The position numbers and the translations under genes were made by a program. The notes beneath the pieces were generated by a model that saw only the letters and a program-made list of their open reading frames with translations, made no database searches and was not told where the DNA came from. From NCBI RefSeq assembly GCF_002000985.1, contig NZ_CP018822.1, positions 142,001 to 206,000 on the forward strand: a stretch of DNA of 64,000 nucleotides. Reading direction: 5' to 3'. This document shows positions 24,495 to 33,388 of this stretch, piece after piece; positions within the stretch are counted from its first letter, which is position 1, and every line of letters begins with the position of its first letter. The DNA is from Streptococcus gallolyticus subsp. gallolyticus DSM 16831. Its GTDB lineage: Bacteria > Bacillota > Bacilli > Lactobacillales > Streptococcaceae.

Positions 24495-25895
24495 TTATTC
24501 TTCAAATCCATTATCAACAGTAACTTGTTTAAACCATTCGCCAGATTTTTTAATGGTTTTAATTTGTGTGTGAATATTGTTTGAGATGAATCCATAACGG
24601 TTACGGTAAGCGTTCATCCAAGACCAGCAATCGATTGGTGTCCAGAGGTGATAACCGAAACAGTTTGAACCTTCTTCGATTCCTCGGTGGAGACAAGCGA
24701 GGTGTTCTTTGATGAAGTCAATACGATAATCATCTTGAACTTGTCCGCTTTCATCCATGAAGCGTTCTTCACGAGAAACACCCATACCATTTTCAGAAAC
24801 AAACCAAGGGATGTTTTTGTAGTTGTCGCGAATGTTGATAGCAATATCGTAAATAGCTTCTGGGTAGATTTCCCAACCTTTATCAATATTCATGCGACGA
24901 CCAGGCATATTGTACTCGTCGTAGTAACGACTTGGCAACCAAGCACCAACAGAGTTAGGTGCGATGTCTGGAGCTTTCACACGATTTGGATGGTAGAAGT
25001 TAACACCCAAGAAATCAACAGTGTTGTTTTTGAAGATTTCAGCATCTTCAGGTTCTGTTTGCCAGATAACACCATCTTTTTCTAAAACAGCTTCAAGTTC
25101 TTCTGGGAAGTGTCCGTTGATAGCTGGTTCAAGGAACATTTTGTTGTTCCAAAGTTCAGCAAAGTGTGCTGCAGCTTGGTCATCTTCAGAATCAGAAGCA
25201 GCGTAAGTTGGTGTTAAGTTCAATACGGTACCAATGCGACCACCATCTTTGTCTAAACCAAGTTCTCGGAATTTAGCGATAGCTTTTGCTGAAGCAATAT
25301 TCAAGTTATATGCAACTTGAACCGCTTTCTTACCATCGACTAATTTTGGATAGTGGAATTGGTAAAGGTATTCACCGTCAACAACAACCATTGGTTCATT
25401 GTGTGTTGTCCAATCTTTAACACGGTCACCGAATGCTTTGAAAGCTTGTTCAGCAAATCCAACGTAAAGATCAACAACATGGCGTGATTCCCAACCACCA
25501 TATTTATGATAAAGTTCAACAGGTAAATCGAAATGGTGAAGGTTCATGATTGGACGAATACCATTTTCGATGAAGCAATCAATAACGTTATTATAGAAAT
25601 CTACTGCATCTTGATTAACAGTATTTGTTTCAAGGTCATCAATAAGACGTGTCCATTGAATAGAAGTACGAACACTATTGAGTCCTACTTTTTTCATCAA
25701 TGCAATATCTTCTTTATAACTGTTATAGAAGTTTGAGGCTGTGTCAGGACCTACTTGATCGTAAAAGACTTCAGGTTCAATTTCATACCAATAGTCAAAC
25801 ATATTAGCATGTTTCTTATTGAAACGCCCTTCACTTTGAGGACCTGATGTAGCAGCACCCCACCAAAAGTTCTCTGGGAATGTGTAAGTTGCCAT
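24495..25895 (-). CDS. Glycoside hydrolase family 1, probable 6-phospho-beta-glucosidase
   Basis: A 466-residue cytoplasmic GH1 enzyme that should cleave phosphorylated beta-glucosides delivered by the adjoining PTS. It begins TYTFPENFWWGAATSGPQ-like GH1 N-terminus, with the acid/base glutamate in DWTTHNEPMV (about residue 167) and the nucleophile glutamate in WFVSENGMG (about residue 368). The C-terminal HLWTPIDCWSWMNAYRNRYGF replaces the more usual WSLLDNFSW pattern. It is divergent from the EIIC gene, sharing a 150-base regulatory region; its own promoter appears as TTGTCT with a 16-base spacer and TATAAT on the minus strand. It lies inverted between EIIA and EIIC, inside the inverted-repeat pair. 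Confidence 0.9.
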   Translation of the reverse strand: MATYTFPENFWWGAATSGPQSEGRFNKKHANMFDYWYEIEPEVFYDQVGPDTASNFYNSYKEDIALMKKVGLNSVRTSIQWTRLIDDLETNTVNQDAVDFYNNVIDCFIENGIRPIMNLHHFDLPVELYHKYGGWESRHVVDLYVGFAEQAFKAFGDRVKDWTTHNEPMVVVDGEYLYQFHYPKLVDGKKAVQVAYNLNIASAKAIAKFRELGLDKDGGRIGTVLNLTPTYAASDSEDDQAAAHFAELWNNKMFLEPAINGHFPEELEAVLEKDGVIWQTEPEDAEIFKNNTVDFLGVNFYHPNRVKAPDIAPNSVGAWLPSRYYDEYNMPGRRMNIDKGWEIYPEAIYDIAINIRDNYKNIPWFVSENGMGVSREERFMDESGQVQDDYRIDFIKEHLACLHRGIEEGSNCFGYHLWTPIDCWSWMNAYRNRYGFISNNIHTQIKTIKKSGEWFKQVTVDNGFEE

Positions 25896-25970
25896 TAGAT
25901 TCTCCTTAAAATATTTTCATTTACAAATACAATTATACACTTTTTGTACAAAAAGACAATATTTTTATAA

Positions 25971-26007
25971 AAAAAGACTAGACATTTAACAAAAAATAAT
26001 ATATAGT
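25971..26007 (+). promoter_or_regulatory. Promoter and putative GntR operator of the EIIC unit
   Basis: AAAAAGACTAGACATTT (25971-25987) repeats the motif in front of EIIB. TAGACA (25979-25984), a 17-base spacer and TATAGT (26002-26007) give the same promoter layout. A second short copy (AAAAAGACAAT) lies towards the GH1 promoter, so one regulator could control all three transcripts. Confidence 0.6.
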
Positions 26008-26045
26008 TATAATGTAAAAACAAATTAATGGAAAGAGGAGTGTTT

Positions 26046-27314
26046 ATGAACAAGTTTCTAGATGCTATCAGTGACAAACTTTTGCCTTTGGCAAATAAGT
26101 TAGGTTCTAACCGTTACCTATCTATTTTACGAGACGCTTTCATGTTAGCGTTTCCATTGACTATGTTTGGGTCAATTGTCGTGGTTATTTGTAACCTTCC
26201 TTTTTTAAGCGATGATTTGAAATCGCTTTTATACGACATTATGGGTAGTGGTCAAAGTGCCACAATGTCTATCATGACAGTGTTTGTAACCTTTGGTATT
26301 GGTTATTACCTATCAAAATCTTATGACGTTGAAGGAATCTTCGGTGGGGCTATCTCATTTGCAAGTTTCCTTATCTTAACACCATTCTTCACAACTACCG
26401 ACAGTGGTGAAGAAGTTTCAAGTGTTTTAAGTCTTGATCGTCTTGGTGCCAAAGGAATGTTCCTTGGTATGATTGTTGCTTTCCTTGCAGCAGAAATTTA
26501 TAGCCGCGCAAGCAAAAAAGGTTGGCAAATTAAAATGCCAGATAGTGTTCCACCTGCAGTTGCTAAATCATTCGCAGCGCTTATCCCAGCTATCTTGACA
26601 TTGTCAGTCTTCACAGCTATCAATGCTATTGTAACAGTTGGTTTCAATACAAACCTTCACGACGTTATCTACAATGTTATCCAAGTTCCACTTGTTGGTT
26701 TGGGAAGTAGTATTTGGGCAACATTGATTGCAATTTTCTTCATCCAATTCCTATGGTTCTTCGGACTTCACGGACAAATCCTTGTTAACTCAGTTATGGA
26801 CCCAGTTTGGAACACTTTGATGTTTGAAAACTTGGAAGCTTACAAAGCTGGTGAACACCTTCCACACATCATTACTAAACCATTCATGGAAACATTTACT
26901 GTTGGTCTAGGTGGTTCAGGTATGACTTTGGCAGTTGTTATCATCATGGCATTCTTCTTGAAGAAACAACAATATCGTGATGTTGGTCGTTTGGCATTAG
27001 GTGCTGGTATCTTCAACGTTAACGAACCTGTTATCTTTGGTTTGCCAATCGTGTTGAACGCTACAATTCTTATTCCTTGGGTTATTGCCCCAATCATCGT
27101 TACAGCTCTTAATTATTTCGTAATGGCAATTGGTCTTGTACCTGCTCCAACAGGTGTATCAGTGCCTTGGACTGTACCAGTATTCTTTAGCGGTATGATT
27201 GCAACAAACTCACTTGCAGGTGGACTTCTCCAAATCGTTGACTGTCTCATCGTCGGATTCATTTGGTATCCATTCTTGCGTATGCTAGACAAACAACCTG
27301 ATTCTGCGTTATAA
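26046..27314 (+). CDS. celB: PTS EIIC component, cellobiose family
   Basis: A 422-residue membrane permease of the lactose/cellobiose PTS family with about ten hydrophobic segments, starting MNKFLDAISDKLLPLANKLG. Typical motifs are WFFGLHGQIL (about residue 235), GGSGMTLAV (about 293) and NVNEPVIFGLPIVLNA (about 321-336), which line the sugar pathway. The ATG used has GAGGAG 7-8 bases upstream; an ATG six codons earlier lacks one. It would work with EIIB and EIIA at 23.2-23.9 kb. The GntR regulator gene starts 52 bases downstream, so they form one transcript. Confidence 0.92.
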   Translation: MNKFLDAISDKLLPLANKLGSNRYLSILRDAFMLAFPLTMFGSIVVVICNLPFLSDDLKSLLYDIMGSGQSATMSIMTVFVTFGIGYYLSKSYDVEGIFGGAISFASFLILTPFFTTTDSGEEVSSVLSLDRLGAKGMFLGMIVAFLAAEIYSRASKKGWQIKMPDSVPPAVAKSFAALIPAILTLSVFTAINAIVTVGFNTNLHDVIYNVIQVPLVGLGSSIWATLIAIFFIQFLWFFGLHGQILVNSVMDPVWNTLMFENLEAYKAGEHLPHIITKPFMETFTVGLGGSGMTLAVVIIMAFFLKKQQYRDVGRLALGAGIFNVNEPVIFGLPIVLNATILIPWVIAPIIVTALNYFVMAIGLVPAPTGVSVPWTVPVFFSGMIATNSLAGGLLQIVDCLIVGFIWYPFLRMLDKQPDSAL

Positions 27315-27366
27315 TAGAACTATAGTTTTTAAAAAATAGTCTATACAAGTAGAGTAGGAGCGATCT

Positions 27367-28092
27367 ATGTCAAAATATGAAGAGATTGCAGGTATTATTC
27401 GAACGAGGATTTCAGACGGCACTTACCCTATTGATTCAATGTTACCGATTCAATCGGACTTAGCAAAAGAATTTGGGGTAAGCCGTATGACAATCAAAAA
27501 GGCTATTGAGATGTTAACCATCGAAGGTTTGGTTCTTTCAAAACAAGGAAATGGAACAAAGGTTTTAAATTCTTCGTTTTGGGATAAAGAGGACTCAAAA
27601 TTCCGTTTGAACAACTACAATGGGTTGAGCTATGATATGAAAGATGACCCTCGGAAATTGACGAGTAAAATCATTGAATTTAATGTCGAATTTCCAGATG
27701 CTAAAATAGCAGAGCGGCTTCAAGTTGATTCAGCGACACCTGTTTACAAAATTATCCGACTTCGTTTATTAGACGGTAAACCTTATGCTTTGGAGCATAC
27801 TCATATGTCTTGCGATTTAGCACCTGGTTTGGATGATGACATCTTATTAACATCTGTTTATGATTACCTTTGGCATCAACTCGGTCTCAAATTTGCAGGT
27901 TCCTACCGACATATCACGGCTGAAAAGCCAGATCATTATGACAAAGATTATTTAGCCTGCAAAGATGATGATCCCATTTTGCAAGTCGAACAAGTTGTTT
28001 ACTTGGAAAATGGAAGACCGATTGAATACTCTCGTAGTAGAAATCGTTTCGATACTAGAGGTTATTCATTATTGGATGTTAAGAACATTTAA
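27367..28092 (+). CDS. GntR family transcriptional regulator (HutC/UTRA type)
   Basis: A 241-residue repressor or activator with an N-terminal winged helix-turn-helix (SMLPIQSDLAKEFGVSRMTIKKAIEML, residues 22-48) and a C-terminal UTRA ligand domain (VYKIIRLRLLDGKPYALEHTHM). It follows EIIC in the same direction and is the natural controller of the cellobiose PTS genes. The motif AAAGACTAGACATTT at both PTS promoters is its likely target. A related but different GntR protein is encoded at 39728 in the mannan locus. A strong terminator follows. Confidence 0.9.
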   Translation: MSKYEEIAGIIRTRISDGTYPIDSMLPIQSDLAKEFGVSRMTIKKAIEMLTIEGLVLSKQGNGTKVLNSSFWDKEDSKFRLNNYNGLSYDMKDDPRKLTSKIIEFNVEFPDAKIAERLQVDSATPVYKIIRLRLLDGKPYALEHTHMSCDLAPGLDDDILLTSVYDYLWHQLGLKFAGSYRHITAEKPDHYDKDYLACKDDDPILQVEQVVYLENGRPIEYSRSRNRFDTRGYSLLDVKNI

Positions 28093-28094
28093 CT

Positions 28095-28126
28095 AAGAAA
28101 CCCAAAAATGCTTTGGGTTTCTTCTT
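28095..28126 (+). terminator. Terminator after the GntR gene
   Basis: AAGAAACCCAAA / TTTGGGTTTCTT hairpin with T-rich tail. Confidence 0.85.
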
Positions 28127-28167
28127 GGTGAACAAGCATATTTTGCTTGAAGGAAAGGAAAATTTTT

Positions 28168-29118
28168 ATGGCAGAACCATTATTTCTAAAGTCACAAATG
28201 CATGATAAAATCTGGGGTGGAACTAAACTTCGTGATGAATTTGGTTATGACATTCCAACAGAAACAACTGGTGAATACTGGGCAATTTCAGCTCATCCAA
28301 ATGGTGTTTCAATCGTAGATAATGGTACTTATAAAGGTGAAGGTCTAGATAAACTTTATCGTGAACACAAAGAACTTTTTGGCAATCCAAAATCTGAAGT
28401 CTTTCCATTATTGACAAAAATTCTTGATGCCAACGATTGGCTTAGTGTACAAGTTCACCCAGATGATGCTTACGCTCTTGAACATGAAGGCGAACTTGGT
28501 AAAACTGAGTGCTGGTATGTTATTGCTGCAGATGAAGATTCTGAAATTATTTACGGACACAATGCCAAATCAAAAGAAGAGCTTCGTCAATTGATTGAAG
28601 CTGGGAAATGGGATGATTTGTTAACAAAAATCCCTGTTAAAGCTGGTGATTTCTTCTACGTACCAAGTGGTACAATGCACGCTATCGGTAAAGGGATCTT
28701 AATTTTAGAAACACAACAATCAAGTGATACAACTTACCGTGTTTATGATTTTGACCGCCGTGATGCACAAGGTAATCTTCGTGATTTGCACATTGAGCAA
28801 TCAATTGATGTTTTAACAATTGGTGAACCTGCTAACAGTACACCTGTAACGGTTGATGTTGACAACTTGAGTTCAAGCCTTTTGGTTTCAAATGAATTCT
28901 TTGCTGTTTATAAATGGGTGGTATCTGGTGTCGTTAACCTTACACAAACAGCACCATACTTGTTGGTAAGTGTTCTTTCAGGTCAAGGTAGCTTGAAAGT
29001 TGACAACCGTGTTTATAACATCAAAAAAGGTGACCACTTTATCCTTCCTAATGACGTTAAGTCATGGGAATTTGATGGTGAGCTAGAAATCATTGCTAGT
29101 CACGCAAACGAAAAATAA
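28168..29118 (+). CDS. manA: Mannose-6-phosphate isomerase, class I
   Basis: A 316-residue zinc-dependent isomerase (cupin fold) that converts mannose 6-phosphate to fructose 6-phosphate. It opens MAEPLFLKSQMHDKIWGG. Zinc ligands are in VQVHPDDAYA (about residues 96-105), KTECWYVI (about 114-121) and the VPSGTMHAIG motif near residue 173. AAAGGAAA lies 8 bases before the ATG; the in-frame TTG seven codons earlier is unlikely. It has no strong link to the cellobiose genes beside it, but would complete catabolism of any mannose 6-phosphate formed from the mannan locus 3 kb downstream. Confidence 0.95.
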   Translation: MAEPLFLKSQMHDKIWGGTKLRDEFGYDIPTETTGEYWAISAHPNGVSIVDNGTYKGEGLDKLYREHKELFGNPKSEVFPLLTKILDANDWLSVQVHPDDAYALEHEGELGKTECWYVIAADEDSEIIYGHNAKSKEELRQLIEAGKWDDLLTKIPVKAGDFFYVPSGTMHAIGKGILILETQQSSDTTYRVYDFDRRDAQGNLRDLHIEQSIDVLTIGEPANSTPVTVDVDNLSSSLLVSNEFFAVYKWVVSGVVNLTQTAPYLLVSVLSGQGSLKVDNRVYNIKKGDHFILPNDVKSWEFDGELEIIASHANEK

Positions 29119-29141
29119 TTATTGTTCATAAATATGAGTGA

Positions 29142-29180
29142 AACAAAAGGGTTCTGGAGTGATTCCAGAACTCTTTTGTT
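29142..29180 (+). terminator. Terminator after manA
   Basis: AACAAAAGGGTTCTGGA / TCCAGAACTCTTTTGTT long hairpin with TTTTGTT. The sequence following it, CTCGCCTAGAAATAAA, resembles the tail of the 49-bp repeat unit. Confidence 0.8.
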
Positions 29181-29254
29181 ATATTCTCGCCTAGAAATAA
29201 ATTCTGGTTTTAACTAGCACTGTGTTATTAAGCAGTAGAATGATTTGCCGACGG

Positions 29255-29403
29255 TTTAAATTGTTTTCGTTTTTAAAATGATGATATTGATAAATTGAAT
29301 TGAGAGCATAAGTTAGACAATGAAAAAACTGGACATGACTCGCCTTTTAATTTCTAGTCTCGAGAAAAAACAGTCCACTGGACTGTTTTTTTCCTTATTT
29401 TTC
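29255..29403. repeat. Right copy of the long inverted repeat
   Basis: Reverse complement of the left copy at 23878-24129, with a single hairpin unit instead of three. It starts inside the last codons of panD, whose stop-codon context GAAAAATAAGG is identical to that of EIIA. Its hairpin CAGTCCAGTGGACTG plus T tract should be the panD terminator. Confidence 0.85.
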
Positions 29404-29796
29404 AGCTTCTTGGTCGTATAAGCGACCTGATTTTTCGTAATGTGTTAAGCGTGTGAGTTGATTTTTTTCATTAACAAAGACGACAAGTGGTTTTTGCGTT
29501 TTGGCTTCTTCTGGTGTGAGGCTAGCATAAGACATGATGATGACGTGGTCACCAACGTTGACGAGCTTAGCGGCAGCGCCGTTGAGGCAAATTTCTCCTT
29601 TTCCAGGTTCGCCAGCAATGATGTATGTTTCTAGTCGGCTGCCTGTTTCCACGTCTGCAATTTGAACTTTTTCGTATTCAACCATGCCAGCTGCTTCGAA
29701 AAGTTCTGGGTCAACGGTGATACTGCCAACGTAATCGACTTCGGCACCTGTGACAACAGCACGGTGGATTTTTGATTTTAACATTTGAATGTGCAC
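29395..29796 (-). CDS. panD: Aspartate 1-decarboxylase proenzyme
   Basis: A 133-residue proenzyme that self-cleaves to make a pyruvoyl-dependent decarboxylase, converting aspartate to beta-alanine for pantothenate. The processing site is the Gly-Ser in DYVGSITVD (serine about residue 25), and [11 protein letters not shown] and [10 protein letters not shown] match the family. The start is GTG with GGGAGG six bases upstream. It is the last gene of panB-panC-panD, 12 bases after panC. Confidence 0.95.
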   Translation of the reverse strand: MHIQMLKSKIHRAVVTGAEVDYVGSITVDPELFEAAGMVEYEKVQIADVETGSRLETYIIAGEPGKGEICLNGAAAKLVNVGDHVIIMSYASLTPEEAKTQKPLVVFVNEKNQLTRLTHYEKSGRLYDQEAEK

Positions 29797-29808
29797 AATT
29801 AGCCTCCC

Positions 29809-30651
29809 TTATTCGTAAATATGATTGTCAATTAAGCGTGTTTTGCCAATGTAAACAGCGATAGCGTTGAGAACTGGTCGGTCAATTTGGCTGACAGGTT
29901 CAAGTGTTTTCCAGTCAACAAATTCGACATAATCGATTTTAGCAAGGGGTTCTTTTTCGATGAAATCAGTCATGGCTTGTTTTAATTTATCTGTGTCTGT
30001 TTCACCGTCTTGAATCATTTTTTCAGCAAGGACTAGACTTTTTGAAAGAACAAGGGCAGCTTGACGTTCCTCTGCTGAGAGGTAAGTGTTACGTGAACTT
30101 TTAGCTAGACCGTCTGCTTCGCGGACAATTGGGCAACCAATGATTTCAAGGTTGAAATTCAAATCGTCAACCATGTGCTTGATAACAGCGAGTTGCTGCG
30201 CATCTTTTTGCCCAAAATAAGCTCTGTTTGGTTCGACAATGTTGAACAGTTTTCCGACAACGGTGCAGACACCTCGGAAATGAATAGGACGTGTCTTGCC
30301 ACAAAGCCCTTGTGTTAGAGTTGACATGTCAATGAAACTTGAAAAAGTTGGAGAGTACATGTCACTAGGCTCTGGATTGAAGATAAGGCTAGCACCAGCA
30401 GCTTCGCAAAGTCTGGCGTCTTGTTCTAAATCTCGTGGGTAGCTTTCTAAATCTTCTGTTGGTGCGAATTGAATTGGATTCACAAAAACGCTGACGACGA
30501 CGTGGTCGTTTTCGGCAACGGCTTTGTCAATCAGACTCTTATGCCCTTCGTGTAGGTAACCCATGGTTGGAACAAGTCCAATGCTTTTTCCGTCTGCTTT
30601 CCAAGCTTGCACAGCTTTGCGGACATCTTCAACGGTATGAACGATTTTCAT
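29809..30651 (-). CDS. panC: Pantothenate synthetase (pantoate-beta-alanine ligase)
   Basis: A 280-residue cytoplasmic ATP-dependent ligase joining pantoate to beta-alanine. The nucleotidyl-transferase motifs are VPTMGYLHEGHKSLI (about residues 27-41, HxGH type), VVSVFVNPIQFAP (about 52-64), FGQKDAQQLAVIKHM (about 144-158) and the SSRNTYLS motif replacing KMSKS at about 186-193. Second gene of the pan operon, between panB and panD. Confidence 0.96.
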   Translation of the reverse strand: MKIVHTVEDVRKAVQAWKADGKSIGLVPTMGYLHEGHKSLIDKAVAENDHVVVSVFVNPIQFAPTEDLESYPRDLEQDARLCEAAGASLIFNPEPSDMYSPTFSSFIDMSTLTQGLCGKTRPIHFRGVCTVVGKLFNIVEPNRAYFGQKDAQQLAVIKHMVDDLNFNLEIIGCPIVREADGLAKSSRNTYLSAEERQAALVLSKSLVLAEKMIQDGETDTDKLKQAMTDFIEKEPLAKIDYVEFVDWKTLEPVSQIDRPVLNAIAVYIGKTRLIDNHIYE

Positions 30652-30674
30652 GTAACGATATGCCTCTTTTCTAA

Positions 30675-31502
30675 TTAATAGAGTTTTTCGATGATAGTGT
30701 CATCAATGTGATATTCATTTTCTGGTGTTGGAAATTTCTGCGTTGCGACGTCGTCAATATAATTCTTAACAGCGCCAGAGATGAGTTCACCAATGTTAGC
30801 GTAGCGTTTGACAAATTTAGGTGTGAAATCAGAGAACAATCCTAACAAGTCAGCATAGACTAGCACTTGCCCATCAGTTTGGTTACCAGCACCGATTCCG
30901 ATAGTAGGAATGTCCAGTTGCTTGGTAATTAATTGAGCGAGCTCGGCTGGAATGGCTTCGAGTACAACAGCGAATGCGCCAGCTTCTTGGACGGCTTTGG
31001 CATCTTCAATGAGTTGTTTGGCAGCAGCTTCGGTTTTCCCTTGAACTTTGAAACCTCCGAAAGCGTTGATGTGTTGTGGTGTTAAGCCAAGGTGCGCACA
31101 GACAGGAATACCAGCCTCAACCATAGCCTTGATTTGTGGGCAAACGCTTTTGCCACCCTCTAATTTAACGGCTTGACAATGCGTTTCTTTCATCAAACGT
31201 CCTGCGTTTTCTAGGGCTTGTTCGACAGAAATCTGATAGGACATAAAAGGCATATCAACGATGACGAGTGCATTTTTTGCCCCACGACAAACGGCTTTTC
31301 CGTGATGAATCATATCATCTAGTGTTACTGAAACCGTGTCGTCGTATCCTAAAACAACATTTCCAAGTGAATCACCAACGAGAATGCTGTTGATACCAGT
31401 ACTGTCGATTAATTTTGCAGTTGAGTAATCATAGGCGGTTAACATGGTTAATTTTTTACCGTCTTTTTTGGCTCTTTGAAAGCTCAATACGGTATTTTTC
31501 AT
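30675..31502 (-). CDS. panB: 3-methyl-2-oxobutanoate hydroxymethyltransferase
   Basis: A 275-residue enzyme using 5,10-methylene-THF to hydroxymethylate ketoisovalerate, the first committed step to pantothenate. Family motifs are [14 protein letters not shown] (about residues 20-33), [12 protein letters not shown] with a metal aspartate (about 43-54), VKLEGG (about 111-116) and GIGAG (about 195-199). It is the first gene of panBCD. An extended -10 (TGTTATAAT on the minus strand, 31570-31562) lies about 60 bases upstream. A full pan operon is not common in streptococci. Confidence 0.96.
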   Translation of the reverse strand: MKNTVLSFQRAKKDGKKLTMLTAYDYSTAKLIDSTGINSILVGDSLGNVVLGYDDTVSVTLDDMIHHGKAVCRGAKNALVIVDMPFMSYQISVEQALENAGRLMKETHCQAVKLEGGKSVCPQIKAMVEAGIPVCAHLGLTPQHINAFGGFKVQGKTEAAAKQLIEDAKAVQEAGAFAVVLEAIPAELAQLITKQLDIPTIGIGAGNQTDGQVLVYADLLGLFSDFTPKFVKRYANIGELISGAVKNYIDDVATQKFPTPENEYHIDDTIIEKLY

Positions 31503-31561
31503 GAGTCTCTCCTTTCTCTAAAAGCGTTAAAAGCCTTTAGAATTAAACATGTCTAGCTAAT

Positions 31562-31570
31562 ATTATAACA
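31562..31570 (-). promoter_or_regulatory. Extended -10 promoter of panBCD
   Basis: TGTTATAAT read on the minus strand, about 60 bases before the panB ATG; no good -35 is seen. Confidence 0.55.
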
Positions 31571-31602
31571 AATGTTCAGAAAATTTTAAATTTACAGGAT
31601 AT

Positions 31603-31637
31603 AAAAAACTGAAGAAAGGTCAACATGATAACCTTTC
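31603..31637 (-). terminator. Probable terminator of the mannanase gene
   Basis: On the minus strand GAAAGGT / ACCTTTC with a 10-base loop, then TTCAGTTTTTT, about 50 bases beyond the mannanase stop. Confidence 0.55.
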
Positions 31638-31687
31638 CCCAGTCGAGAATATGGAGTTGTCAGATAATGACTTACATACGAATTGTA

Positions 31688-33151
31688 TTAGTCAAAAATT
31701 GTACAACGTTTAGATGTGTTCTTGATACCATTTTGGTCATAGATAATAGCGTTACCTTGTTCAGTTAATTGTGAACCGCTCCAATCTTGTGCGATATCGA
31801 GGTAAGCCCAAGTGTCGCCGTTACCTTTCCAAGACCAACCGAGGTAACCAACTCCCTTAGATTGAGAGTAGCTCATGATTGTCTTGTAATCTACATCGCC
31901 GTTAGTGTGTCGGATACCGAATTCACCGATACAAAGTGGTACACCTACGTTAAGTGCTGAGTCAATGTTTGATTGAACTGCGCCGTATGCACCAGCATAT
32001 TCGTACATGTGAATAGAGAACATGATGTTGTGTTGTGAATCAGCTTGAACGACACTTTGACCTGCTTCTGCGATAGATTGTGGGTATTGTCCCCAACCAG
32101 CACAATCGACCATAAGTGTATTTTTGATACCAGCATTACGAAGTTTTGGAATAACTTGTTGGTAACCTGCTGCCCAGTTTGAACTGTCCCAAGCACCGCC
32201 CCATTCGTTAGCGATGTTAAGGATGACGTTTGCTTCGTTTCCAATCAAAGCACTCTTCATTTCAATCCAGTAATCAGCAGCTTTTTCTAAGTCTTGAATG
32301 TTATCTGAACCAGTAGCGTCATGTACTTCAACGATAGCAATTAATTTGTTATCTTTACAAAGTTGAATAAGTTTTTGAAGTTCAGAGAGTGAAGTTTTAC
32401 TGTATTGTTGACCATCTGTGATAACTAAGCGAACACAGTTAGCGCCAGTTTTTGCAATGGCAGGAATAGCAGTATCTTCATAACCTTGGTACCAAGAGTA
32501 AGCGTGGTTGATACCGCGCATCACAAATGGATTACCTTTTGCATCATAAAGTGTAGTACCGTTTGTGTAGAAACCACTAGTTGAAACTGGAGTAGTAGTG
32601 TCGCCACCAGTATCACCACCAGTGTTTCCACTGTCACTTACTTTTGTGAATTCCCATTTTTGGTTCCAACCACCGTTGTCATCCCATTGTTGTACGTTAG
32701 CACCGTCATCGCTAGAGTTTGCTGCAACGTCAAGAGCTTTACCGCTGACAGCAGAGATTAGTTTGTAAGAACCGTCACCAGTATCTACGATTTTCCAGCG
32801 TTGGCATGTTCCGTTAGTATCGTCCCATTGTTGTACGTTAGCACCATTGTAAGTTGCTGCACTTGCTACGTCTAGCACTTTACCACTGTTTACTGATACT
32901 AATTTGTAGTATCCGTCTCCTGTATCAACAACTTTCCATTGTTGGTTAGTGCCGCCGTTATAAGACCATTGTTGCACGTTAGCTCCTGCGTAAGTTGCTT
33001 TTGATGCAACGTCAAGAGCTTTACCACTATGTTTTGCAGTGATTTTGTAAGTCTGTCCTGAAACGATTTCGTCAGCTTTTACCCCTTGAGCTGATGCGAG
33101 ACCGGCAACGACAGTTAGGGTCGCTAAAGATCCAACTAATGCTTTTTTCAT
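31688..33151 (-). CDS. Secreted GH5 endo-beta-1,4-mannanase with N-terminal ricin-type lectin domain
   Basis: A 487-residue exported enzyme. Residues 1-27 form a Sec signal peptide with cleavage after VKA. Residues about 29-155 are a beta-trefoil ricin/CBM13 domain with three QQW repeats and three KALDVA/KVLDVA motifs. After a Gly/Thr/Asp linker, a GH5 catalytic domain runs from about residue 178 to the end. MRGINHAYSWYQ opens it, the acid/base glutamate is in LNIANEWGG and the nucleophile in CIGEFGIRH. The MRGINHA start points to mannanase subfamily 8 rather than cellulase. No LPxTG anchor is present, so it is released or held by the lectin domain. GGGAGGAG lies 9-10 bases before the ATG. 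It is divergent from the ABC importer operon, with a shared promoter design. Confidence 0.9.
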   Translation of the reverse strand: MKKALVGSLATLTVVAGLASAQGVKADEIVSGQTYKITAKHSGKALDVASKATYAGANVQQWSYNGGTNQQWKVVDTGDGYYKLVSVNSGKVLDVASAATYNGANVQQWDDTNGTCQRWKIVDTGDGSYKLISAVSGKALDVAANSSDDGANVQQWDDNGGWNQKWEFTKVSDSGNTGGDTGGDTTTPVSTSGFYTNGTTLYDAKGNPFVMRGINHAYSWYQGYEDTAIPAIAKTGANCVRLVITDGQQYSKTSLSELQKLIQLCKDNKLIAIVEVHDATGSDNIQDLEKAADYWIEMKSALIGNEANVILNIANEWGGAWDSSNWAAGYQQVIPKLRNAGIKNTLMVDCAGWGQYPQSIAEAGQSVVQADSQHNIMFSIHMYEYAGAYGAVQSNIDSALNVGVPLCIGEFGIRHTNGDVDYKTIMSYSQSKGVGYLGWSWKGNGDTWAYLDIAQDWSGSQLTEQGNAIIYDQNGIKNTSKRCTIFD

Positions 33152-33287
33152 AATGTTTTTTTCTCCTCCCAAAAAAAGCGTTAAGACATAATGTCATCTC
33201 TGAATGTTATGAAATAATGTTTTTAAAGAAAAAATCTCCTCTTTACAAACTACTAGTAGTTGTATACAAAAACAATAAAAAACTTTT

Positions 33288-33343
33288 AGGATGCGCTTCC
33301 AAAATGAGTATAACACAAGTTTTTTAAAAAGTATATACCTAAA
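33288..33343 (-). promoter_or_regulatory. Mannanase promoter: GntR-type operator, extended -10 and cre
   Basis: Read on the minus strand: TTTAGGTATATACTTTTT centred on GTATATAC (33338-33331), then 18 bases, then TATACT (33312-33307) preceded by TG, then TGGAAGCGCATCCT (33301-33288), which matches 13 of 14 cre positions. The order and the 18-base gap are the same as in front of the importer operon. Confidence 0.7.
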
Positions 33344-33374
33344 ATTAAAATAAATTTGAATTTTTAAAAAATTA

Positions 33375-33388
33375 TGTAAGCGTTTTGT
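33375..33388. promoter_or_regulatory. Second cre-like site between mannanase and importer
   Basis: TGTAAGCGTTTTGT has a good left half and a poor right half of the cre pattern. The AT-rich 350-base stretch around it (33152-33600) has no gene. Confidence 0.35.

Noticed and set aside
31688..33151. Cellulase assignment for the GH5 enzyme
   Set aside because: The MRGINHA motif and GEFG context fit mannanase subfamily 8 better, and the surrounding genes concern galactosylated and acetylated oligosaccharides; cellulase remains a lesser alternative.
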